From IMG/VR virus record IMGVR_UViG_3300017757_000070, positions 1 to 31,124 of that record: 31,124 nucleotides of DNA. One strand, given 5' to 3'. Of the stretch, positions 1-7,800 are shown piece after piece (the stretch's first letter is position 1; the number at the start of each line of letters is the position of its first letter). The notes under the pieces were generated by a model, which saw nothing but the letters and a program-made list of their open reading frames with translations, did not search any database and was not told the DNA's origin. This stretch comes from a virus. The position numbers and the translations under genes are program-made.

Positions 1-1
1 G

Positions 2-235
2 AAAGGCTGCAATATTGGTAATGGTTGTAAGAGCAAATCGGGTGGTCTAACTGCCAAAGGCAGACGAATGATCAATAAAAAAACAGGCTCTAAATTAAAA
101 CCACCTCAACCCGGAGGAGGATCCCGTAAGAAAAGCTATTGTGCTAGATCAGCTGGGCAAATGAAAAAGTTTCCCAAGGCTGCTAAAGATCCTAACAGTA
201 GATTGCGTAAAGCACGTAGAAAGTGGAAGTGTTAA
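2..235 (+). CDS. Small Lys/Cys-rich protein, 5' end cut off
   Basis: The reading frame is open from base 2 to the TAA at 233-235, giving the last 77 residues; the start lies outside the window. The protein is very basic. It shows a G-L-T-A-K-G-R segment, then P-P-Q-P-G-G-G-S-R-K-K-S-Y-C-A-R, and ends in R-K-W-K-C. From memory, this layout (LTAKGR, then KS[FY]CAR, then a terminal WKC) recurs in small uncharacterised proteins of aquatic phages and algal viruses, probably a DUF6321-type domain; I could not check the family name. Two Cys lie in the first nine visible residues. The function is unknown; a nucleic-acid or metal-binding role is only a guess from composition. Its stop overlaps the next start by one base (TAATG), so it belongs to the co-translated small-gene run that follows. 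Confidence 0.8.
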   Translation, partial: KGCNIGNGCKSKSGGLTAKGRRMINKKTGSKLKPPQPGGGSRKKSYCARSAGQMKKFPKAAKDPNSRLRKARRKWKC

Positions 236-393
236 TGGCTAAGAAAAAGAAAAAAGCAAGTGACGCTTGTACTAAGAAAGTTAAATCACGATATACTAAA
301 TGGCCCTCTGCTTATGCTTCAGGTGCTTTAGTTAAATGCCGTAAGGTAGGAGCTAAAAACTGGGGTAACAAGAGTAAGGGTAAGAAAAAGTAA
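235..393 (+). CDS. 52-aa basic protein with W-P-S-A-Y-A-S-G motif
   Basis: The 52-residue frame starts at the ATG inside TAATG (235) and ends at the TAA whose last base begins the next ATG (393). The N-terminus is MAKKKKK. The core reads C-T-K-K-V-K-S-R-Y, W-P-S-A-Y-A-S-G-A-L-V-K-C-R-K and G-A-K-N-W-G, followed by a Lys-rich tail. The two Cys are 23 residues apart. I recognise the core as a pattern common in small phage proteins from aquatic samples, always of unknown function. It is too short and too charged for an enzyme; small DNA-condensing, head-associated or regulatory roles are all possible. The regular codon pattern and intact motif make it a real gene despite its size. Confidence 0.85.
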   Translation: MAKKKKKASDACTKKVKSRYTKWPSAYASGALVKCRKVGAKNWGNKSKGKKK

Positions 394-614
394 TGGCTAA
401 AAAGAAATCATCTGGACTTAAGAAATGGTTTGGACAGAACAAAGGTAAAGGCTGGGTTGATTGCAAGACTGGCAAACCGTGCGGACGTAAGTCTGCTAAG
501 GGTGGTAGCAAGAGACCATACCCTGCTTGCCGTCCTACTAAATCTCAGTGTAACTCTAAAGCCAAAACTAAAAAAGGACCAAAGCGTATTTCGTGGAAGA
601 AGGGAAAGAAGTAA
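393..614 (+). CDS. 73-aa Lys/Cys-rich protein (W-V-D-C / Y-P-A-C-R-P type)
   Basis: The 73-residue frame overlaps its neighbours by one base on each side (TAATG at 391-395 and 612-616). It starts MAKKKSSGLKKW and contains G-W-V-D-C-K-T-G-K-P-C-G-R-K, then R-P-Y-P-A-C-R-P and S-Q-C, ending in a Lys-rich tail. Four Cys in two spaced pairs in a very basic chain suggest a small metal-binding or disulfide fold, but the His/Cys pattern is not a classical zinc finger. The W-V-D-C..G-K-P-C-G-R..P-A-C-R-P signature is, from memory, found in small proteins of large algal viruses and aquatic phages (a DUF5872-like family; name not verified). Function unknown. An alternative + frame at 430-621 is a shadow. 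Confidence 0.88.
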   Translation: MAKKKSSGLKKWFGQNKGKGWVDCKTGKPCGRKSAKGGSKRPYPACRPTKSQCNSKAKTKKGPKRISWKKGKK

Positions 615-733
615 TGGCTAAGAAAAATTATATATCATCTTGTGGTGGTAAGTCTGTTAAACTAACAGGCAAAGACGCTATGAAGATTTTAGACAAACCT
701 AAAAAGAAAACACCCAAGAAGAAAGGAACTTAA
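614..733 (+). CDS. 39-aa basic protein
   Basis: The 39-residue frame runs from the ATG in TAATG at 612-616 to the TAA in TAATG at 731-735. It begins MAKKNYISSCGGKSVKLTG and ends in a run rich in Lys and Pro. It shares the MAKK start and the basic character of the two genes before it, but has one Cys and no recognised motif. It is short enough that most gene callers would miss it. Support comes from the exact overlap with both neighbours and from the lack of any other frame filling this stretch. Function unknown. Confidence 0.75.
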   Translation: MAKKNYISSCGGKSVKLTGKDAMKILDKPKKKTPKKKGT

Positions 734-927
734 TGGATAATCCACTAAAGAAAAAATCTGAGGGTTTAGGAGATACTGTAGAAAAGGTAGCTTACATTGC
801 TACCCTAGGTCGATTGACCAGTACAGGTGGTTTCCTAGGAAAGAATAAAGAAAAGAAAAAGGATTGTGGTTGTAAGAAACGCAAAGAAGCTTTGAATAAA
901 AAGGCTTCTTATAACAAGGAGGACTGA
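733..927 (+). CDS. 64-aa protein with C-G-C-K-K-R-K-E-A-L-N motif
   Basis: This is the last of five overlapping small genes (64 residues), starting at the ATG in TAATG (733). The first half is mildly amphipathic (G-L-G-D-T-V-E-K-V-A-Y-I-A-T-L). The second half is basic and carries D-C-G-C-K-K-R-K-E-A-L-N-K-K. The CGCxxRxExLN segment recurs at the C-terminus of small proteins of several phage groups and may bind a metal, but no function is established that I know. The ribosome-binding site of the following tail gene (AAGGAGG, 916-922) lies inside its last codons, so the two genes are packed without a spacer. Confidence 0.85.
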   Translation: MDNPLKKKSEGLGDTVEKVAYIATLGRLTSTGGFLGKNKEKKKDCGCKKRKEALNKKASYNKED

Positions 928-930
928 TCT

Positions 931-1572
931 ATGGGTATGTATACCAAACTGGAAGCCATTAACCATATGTTATTGATGTCAGGCGAGCATTTAGTAAATC
1001 ATTTGGAGGATGATTCCGGTGTGGATACAAGCGTTGCTGAGCATGTACTTGCTGAGTCAACCAAAAGCTATGTCATGCGTGGCTTAGTTAACAATACCTA
1101 TAGAAAGAAGTATCTCCCTGATACAAATGGATATATCTACCTTCCTTCTAACACAGCACATGCAGAGATTATTGAAGCTATTTATAGTGCAGACCAACAA
1201 CAAATGATCATCGCTTCTTACAAAGGAATCCCTCCTTATTTGTTTAATGTTACAGATGATACAGCTAACTGGGCTGACAAGGGTGGGATTGATGGTGTAC
1301 ATATTAGAATCATTACTAATCTAGACTGGGAAGACATTGAATCACCAATGCAAAGAGCCATCATGGCTGCTGCTGCTAGAGATTATCAAGTTATCTCCCA
1401 AGGTGATTCGTCTGTTGATCAGTTCTTAGCACAGAAAGAAGCTGTGTATGGGGCTAAGGGCAAGGCAGCTGACATTAATCAAAAGAGAAAGTCTTTCTTC
1501 TCTGGTGGTGATGCCTCAGCAGAACTGTCTGCACGTAGGAACTACACTAGAAATGTTAGAAGGAGGGGGTAA
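931..1572 (+). CDS. Tail tubular protein A (T7 gp11-like)
   Basis: The 213-residue protein resembles the T7 gp11 family in length (T7: 196 aa) and layout. It opens with K-L-E-A-I-N-H-M-L-L-M-S-G-E, has the strand segment Y-L-P-D-T-N-G-Y-I-Y-L-P-S-N in the middle, and W-E-D-I-E-S-P-M-Q-R-A-I-M-A-A-A-A-R helices toward the end. This family forms the ring between portal and nozzle in short-tailed phages and is where tail fibres dock. Start: AAGGAGG at 916-922 is 8 bases from the ATG at 931; the ATG at 937 would be 14 bases away, so 931 is preferred. The next gene begins four bases after the stop and encodes the partner nozzle protein, which supports the call. Confidence 0.93.
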   Translation: MGMYTKLEAINHMLLMSGEHLVNHLEDDSGVDTSVAEHVLAESTKSYVMRGLVNNTYRKKYLPDTNGYIYLPSNTAHAEIIEAIYSADQQQMIIASYKGIPPYLFNVTDDTANWADKGGIDGVHIRIITNLDWEDIESPMQRAIMAAAARDYQVISQGDSSVDQFLAQKEAVYGAKGKAADINQKRKSFFSGGDASAELSARRNYTRNVRRRG

Positions 1573-1575
1573 TCC

Positions 1576-4500
1576 ATGCCATCAGTCAAAGTACCTATTC
1601 AAAGTTTAAATGGTGGTATCTCTAGACGATCTAGTCTTAAAAGGTTACCACAAGAAACACAAGAAGCTGACAATGTTTTACTTAGTGTAGAAAGATCAGC
1701 TGAAAAACGACCACCTATCTCTCACATTGATACAGGTACTGAAGGAGACTACCTTGATATTCCTTATGTTTCAGGGGGACCACCACCCACTGCTAGTGGA
1801 ATCTCTGATCCGGCACTCTATTATAATACGGATAATTTATACTATCACTTTATTGATGTTGATGGGGCTAATCGTTATTGTATCATTATAAATAGAGCGG
1901 TAGAGAACACAAAAGAAATTGTAACTGTCTATCGAATTGAACCTACTCAATGGGTAAAAGAAAATTTTGAGTATCAATCATTTGACAGAGGATTAAAAGA
2001 ATATATCCAACACTTTAATCTAAAGACAGACTCCACCCCTAACCTAAGCATTGATGAAATCATGGGTAGTGTTACGTTTGGTGCAGGTGCTGTGTTTTAT
2101 AACAAACAAAAAGAACTAAAGTTTTTACCTGACAACAGCAGCCAAGTGAAAGTACTTGGTAGTATCTCAGGGTTTCAAGAACCACACCCCGGTTACATTC
2201 ACTCGGGTGATAAGTTTAAATATAAAACAGCAGATATGTTTTTTGTAGATGCTCAGGGCAATCAAGCCAATGGTGCAACAGTTCGTTTCCCTAATGCTAT
2301 TGAAGAGGACGAAGGTATTGTTCCTTATCAACCATCTAAAGATGATGACCTATTATATTCCAAATGGATCTCAACTGTAGCTAGCACATCAGGTGGCGGT
2401 TATAAAAATGTTGACGAGGATATTGAAACAAGAGTTAACTCAGCTACGTTAGTTAGCTTTGAAGTAGGACACTCATTAGAAAACTTTTCTAAGATTCCTA
2501 TCCCGCCTCCCACTGATGATGTAGATTCGCACGCTGGATGGAAAGCCCAAGCAGCAATGAAACATCTCTATCATAGAAGAGAATCAGGTATTCCTAATAC
2601 TGTTGAAGCAGGATCAGCAGCAGCTACTGGAACGATTACTCTTACAGATAACTTACCTGCTGATGGTACATCTTTTGTTTTAAAAAACACTGACACTAAT
2701 GTACAGTTATTTAATTTTAAATTTAAAACAAGTGAAGACCATGTACACCAGCCACCAGAAAGAGATCTTGATGGTAATTATATCATTGGCTTAAATGGTA
2801 TTACTAGCGGTCAGGTGAATGTTACAGGTGCTGCGGTTGCTCAACGAATTAAAGAAGTGTTGACCTACTTGCAACCAATCACTACATTTATTACACCTAC
2901 CGTAGACACAAGTACAAATGTATTAGCTAAAGTTGTTGCTTTAACTATGAATGAACTAGGTACATTTGGTAACGAACCTATTACAACTAGGAATGCACAA
3001 GACGTTGCTGCTACTATTCCAGATGTAACAGTTGCTGGCTTTACTGGTGGTACTGATGCCCCTGACTATGGCTATCTTAGTAGCCCCTTCTCTTCTATTA
3101 CAAGAACTGATTCTGTTTACCAGTATGATGGTGCTAACTCAAATGGCAAAGGTGAAATCTGGTACGCTAGAGATTCTTACTTTACATTCCCTAGTGGTTT
3201 CTACAGAACTGTAGGTAATGTAAACACAGGACAACCTTACTATCAACCAGTAAGAGCAGAGGATAAAAATTCTGTAATTGATCATAGAACTTTCCCTGTT
3301 ATTATTAGAAAAGAATCAGATGGTGTATGGCGTATTAGATACTGTCCCTTGTTACCTAAACAAAATGGTTCAGCTATTAATAACCCCGGACCTACTGCTA
3401 TTAACAGTGAAGAAAAAATTAAGGCTATTGAGTTTTGGAAAAACAGACTGTGGATTGCAACTGAGACTACAATCTTTTCGTCTAGTGTAAATGACTATTT
3501 TAATTTCTTTATTGATGATATCCAAAACATTACTGACACAGATCCTATTGATATTACGGTAAACACAGGTCAGTTTAACTTAGTACAAAGCTTAACATCT
3601 TTCCAAAACTTTTTGTTTATTACAACACAAAGTGGCAATCAGTTTGAAGTACGAGGATCAGCTACAAACGGTGGAGCTATCTCCCCTACTACTGTAGAAC
3701 TAAGAAGCACTAGTTTTTATTCTACTGCGTCTACCGCTAACCCTGTAAAGATGGGGAATAATATTTTCTTCTTTGATACAGAACGTTTGTTTATCTATAG
3801 TGGTACTGATTCATTTGGTAATGAATATGGCACAGCTTTTGAATTGTCTCAACATGCTCATGGCTATCTGCCTTTCAACTACCAAGTAACTACAGCTATT
3901 CCTTCTATGAATACACTAGCTATGGTAGACAGAGATGCTAAGAATAATATTTATTTCTATACAGCAAAAACAAACGGACAAGAACTAGTACAAAGTGCAT
4001 TCTATCGTTGGGTATTAGACCCACAAGATTTAGTACAGAAGATTCATGGGTTTGAGGGAGCTATGTATACGATTGTAAAAAGATCTAATGGATCACAGAA
4101 TGCAATCTATCCTTACTATGCTTCGTTAGAACCAGTAACCCTAGCTACTCCTTTGTTAGATAGGCTAGTTAAACTAGGCTCTAGTAACATCACCTATAAC
4201 AGTGATACTAATCTAACTGAAGTACAGTTACCTTACTATGATCCTAATGCAACAGAGGTAGTACTCGGAGATGACTGGGGAACAAAAGCTTACACAAGAC
4301 ACAAAGCATCAGCCGTGACATCAATAGATTTTGGTAGTCACTTTAAAACTAAGTTAACTTTCCCCGGAAACTTAGCAAGCCAAAGAGTAAGCAATAGTTT
4401 TGTAAACAGGAGTGTATGGGCTGGGCGACCCTACACCATGTCTCTTGAGTTGTCACCTATTCATTATAGAGATAATAACAACAATGCACAGCCCGGAGTT

Positions 4501-4797
4501 CTTACATTAAAGAGAGTTACTACTCATCACAAAGACACAGCTCAGTACGAAGTTGAAATTAAAAGATATAATAGAACAGCATCGACAGTAAGAAGCGAAG
4601 CATTTTCTTTTAATGATACAACAGATTTACTTGGCTCAATTAGAATTGAATCTGAGGGAGAATTACTTTCCAAGGTTATGGGTAACGCAGATTCAACTAC
4701 TATTACTATCAAGAGTGACTTCCCCACACCTTGTAATATTACTGGCTTAGAAGTTATTGCTAACTACAGACCGGGCAATACATCTATTCAGAAATAA
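1576..4797 (+). CDS. Tail tubular protein B / nozzle (T7 gp12-like) with an inserted domain
   Basis: The 1073-residue protein is the nozzle candidate directly downstream of the gp11-like gene. N-terminal V-K-V-P-I-Q-S-L-N-G-G-I-S-R with Q-E-T-Q-E-A-D-N-V-L, and later R-L-F-I-Y-S-G-T, are typical of this family (structural, about 800 aa in T7). It is about 280 residues longer than T7 gp12. Roughly half of the excess is a separable Thr/Gly/Val-rich block at residues 343-494 (about 2602-3057). That block ends in L-G-T-F-G-N, then V-A-G-F-T-G-G-T-D, and resembles blocks inside the next gene. Its likely role is the distal tube through which DNA leaves and a platform for fibres. A strong ribosome-binding site (AGGAGGGGG) lies at 1561-1569. 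The insertion may face outward as an adhesion module; that is inference. Confidence 0.93.
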   Translation: MPSVKVPIQSLNGGISRRSSLKRLPQETQEADNVLLSVERSAEKRPPISHIDTGTEGDYLDIPYVSGGPPPTASGISDPALYYNTDNLYYHFIDVDGANRYCIIINRAVENTKEIVTVYRIEPTQWVKENFEYQSFDRGLKEYIQHFNLKTDSTPNLSIDEIMGSVTFGAGAVFYNKQKELKFLPDNSSQVKVLGSISGFQEPHPGYIHSGDKFKYKTADMFFVDAQGNQANGATVRFPNAIEEDEGIVPYQPSKDDDLLYSKWISTVASTSGGGYKNVDEDIETRVNSATLVSFEVGHSLENFSKIPIPPPTDDVDSHAGWKAQAAMKHLYHRRESGIPNTVEAGSAAATGTITLTDNLPADGTSFVLKNTDTNVQLFNFKFKTSEDHVHQPPERDLDGNYIIGLNGITSGQVNVTGAAVAQRIKEVLTYLQPITTFITPTVDTSTNVLAKVVALTMNELGTFGNEPITTRNAQDVAATIPDVTVAGFTGGTDAPDYGYLSSPFSSITRTDSVYQYDGANSNGKGEIWYARDSYFTFPSGFYRTVGNVNTGQPYYQPVRAEDKNSVIDHRTFPVIIRKESDGVWRIRYCPLLPKQNGSAINNPGPTAINSEEKIKAIEFWKNRLWIATETTIFSSSVNDYFNFFIDDIQNITDTDPIDITVNTGQFNLVQSLTSFQNFLFITTQSGNQFEVRGSATNGGAISPTTVELRSTSFYSTASTANPVKMGNNIFFFDTERLFIYSGTDSFGNEYGTAFELSQHAHGYLPFNYQVTTAIPSMNTLAMVDRDAKNNIYFYTAKTNGQELVQSAFYRWVLDPQDLVQKIHGFEGAMYTIVKRSNGSQNAIYPYYASLEPVTLATPLLDRLVKLGSSNITYNSDTNLTEVQLPYYDPNATEVVLGDDWGTKAYTRHKASAVTSIDFGSHFKTKLTFPGNLASQRVSNSFVNRSVWAGRPYTMSLELSPIHYRDNNNNAQPGVLTLKRVTTHHKDTAQYEVEIKRYNRTASTVRSEAFSFNDTTDLLGSIRIESEGELLSKVMGNADSTTITIKSDFPTPCNITGLEVIANYRPGNTSIQK
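2602..3057 (+). other. Inserted F-T-G-G-x-D module in the nozzle protein
   Basis: Residues 343-494 of the gp12-like protein form a block with the same end signature as three blocks in the adjacent 1748-aa fibre protein: a hydrophobic strand, then G-x-x-G-N, about 15-25 residues, then F-[TS]-G-G-x-D. A helix (V-A-Q-R-I-K-E-V-L) precedes the strand, as in the fibre blocks. I do not know a family name for it. It looks like a mobile virion-surface domain. Confidence 0.6.
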
Positions 4798-4807
4798 GAG
4801 GTGACTG

Positions 4808-7800
4808 ATGGCTGACTGGATTAGATCTCCTGATAATAAATGGTTTATGAATTCTAGATGGGTAGCGTATGCTTTTGAAAGTGCAAAAAATAACTCTACT
4901 CAATGGAACACATACTATGGTGCTTATGGCACACGCTTTAACACAGCAGGACTTAGAGATTCTTCAAACCCTAACTATAAAAGAGGCTCTGTATCTAGCA
5001 GCTGCACTATTTGTGATTTTGTTGGACGATGTGGTTGGACTCCTGTCTTAGAAGATATTGTTTGTAGAATGGCAGACCAACAATGTAAAAATGAAACATG
5101 TGTTGATAACAATGGAAACCCAACGGGGTGTTGGGCTGAATGTTTTAACTGGGAGTGCGATAATTTTGGAAGCGGTTACCCAGCTGATTGGTATTCAAGT
5201 GGGTGTAATAGTCCTGATTTTGAATTACCTTGTGACATGGAGTGTCCAACCCTACCTCCTGAAGATTGTCAAATTGCTTTGTGTAATTATACATGTTCGT
5301 CTCCTCCATTAGATGAATGCCAATATTGTGTGGGTCGAGATGGTAATTTAGTTCCTTGTGTGCTTATTGATGATTCAGTTCCGGGGGTCATAGTTAAAAC
5401 ACCAAACCCTGAAGCAGTATGTAATCCATGTAATGGTGGTTGTGAAGGCATTACTGCTTGTCCATGTGGGCCGGAAGGTTGTTTCCTTTCAATGGGTGAC
5501 AACTGTCCACCTACATGTTGCGTACCCGGAGAATATGAATGCTGTCCTTGTGGTGATTACTGGGCACCCTGTGGTATGTGCTGTGATCCTACTGTAGAAG
5601 ACTGCGGAAGCTGTAGTCCTTATGGTTACCCAGCTCCAGCTTCTTACTGTCGTAGTTGTGAGCATTGTAACAATGATCCAACACAACCTCAGTGTTCATC
5701 AGATCCAACCCCAGATACACCACATGGTTGTTGTCTATGTGATATTAATGATACGTGGTATGATTGTAATATAGAAGACTATTGTATTCCACCAGAGTGT
5801 GATGATTTCTCTTCTAACTGTTATGCTTGCGGCGACAAAAGAATTCCAATCTGGTTTGATTGTGAAGAAGTAGATCCGTGTGCTAATCCCTATGACCCAG
5901 ATTGTAATCAAACAGGAGATCCTATTGTGTGCTACGAATATAACACAAACGACCCAATTTATTATAATGCATCTAACTTAGGTGCTACAGTTATTATTGA
6001 GTATGAGAACCCCGTCACAGGCGGCTCTGGATACTCTTACGGAAACGTAGCTACACTGTGTGAAGTCCCTGACCAATTACAGTTGTGCGTTTTTTTAAAA
6101 ACTTCCGGTGGTGCAGAAACTAAATTAACATTTGAAACAGACTACACTTTAGCAAACGAAAAAGTAATCTTAAATAGCTCAGTAAATACTTCTGGCTTTA
6201 CAAAGCTATTACTTAAGAGATGTACAGACGATTCTAAAATGTTTGTTACCTTTAAAGACGGAGCTAAGTTAAGTGCTGATGATGTTAATGCTTCTATGCA
6301 CCAGCTATTGTTCTTAATTCAAGAAAAAGAATTTGCAGCTAATGCATATACTCAGGTATTAAATGCAGCTACTACTAAAGCGTCTATTGATTTCTTCTTA
6401 GACTCTACAAAAATTAAATCAACTGCTCTTAATGCATTGAACACTGATGGTGTCTATGCTGCTGGCCTTGATGAGTCTATTAGCTTTGCTATACCTGCTG
6501 CCCAAGGTGGTCAGGGTACTACCACTATTACTCTTGACAAAGACAAGGGTACTAATGCTAGTGGAGCAGCTAACACAATTGTTATTGGTACAATTGGAGC
6601 AGCCTCAGCTACAGCCTTGACTTGTGCTGCTGGTACAGCGGCTCATGGGCTTACTGAAAAGCAACACCTTACTCTAACATCTACAGATGGTACAGCTAAA
6701 AGGTATGTTATTACAGATACTGCTAATGGTGGCGTAGCTACAAGTACTGTGCTTAGTGACAGTGGTAACACTGATACAGGTACAGGAACTGCGGGTGCTG
6801 CTGAAGATGGTGGTATTGCTGTTGGCTTAAACTTAAGTAGTGCTACTCAACACGATGTACTAACACAATTTAAGGTAGCTATTGAACATGCTAACGGACA
6901 CAATGGTAAGATTACTGTAGCTGCTGTTCCTTCAACAGGTGGCGGTGGCCTAAGCGTTGCTCTTACTCAAGCTACTGCTGGCCTTGATGGCAACAAAACT
7001 GTAACAGAAGACTTAGCTAGTACAATTAACTGTGCTAACTTTAGTGGGGGTGGTCTTACCGACACTGCTGTAAGAGATCTTCTTGTTAAAGCAATTAACG
7101 GAACCCTTGATGGGGTTATTAAAGATGCTACCTCAGGCAACGGAACTGATGGTATTCAAGGAGTTACTGCAAGTGCTTCTAGTACTACTCAAATTAATCT
7201 AGAGATGGATAGGGCTGGTACTATTGGTAATATTACTAGTGCTTTGGCTGAAGCAGATGGTACTACAGGAGATGAGCTTGTCGCAGTCACAGCGTTTACT
7301 GGAGGTAAAGACTTTACTTCCACAGAGTTTGATGCCTTTACTTTCCAACTCTCAGCGTATGAGACTTCTGGAGTTACAACAAAGACATATGTATTTGATG
7401 ATGATAATGACGGAGCAACAGGCACACTTGATGGCTCTGGTCAAGTTCGTATTCAACTCCATAACCTTGCATCTATGGCTGAACTCTCTACTGCTATTGA
7501 AGCTGCTATTGCTCATTCCAATGGGCATGGTACTAAGCTTACTACACAGCGAGCAACATTTGATCCTTATGGTAACTCTGATGTTACATACAATAGGCTT
7601 GTTGTTAAACAAAGTGTAGCAGGAGTGGCTGGTAACCTACAAAACCTAACACATAGTGCAGAACTTAACGCTAGGATGAACGCTAATGGTGCTGGTCAAG
7701 CTAATACAGCATGGAACTTTACTGGTGGGCAGGACAATGACGCTTCAGATCCTATCATTACCTTTGATCCTCCAACATCATTGCCTGTTAACTTTGATTT

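Noticed and set aside
7224-7619. 131-codon frame on the plus strand inside the giant fibre
   Set aside because: It is a Leu/Met-rich shadow of Thr/Ala/Gly codons in the fibre, with no ribosome-binding site of its own.
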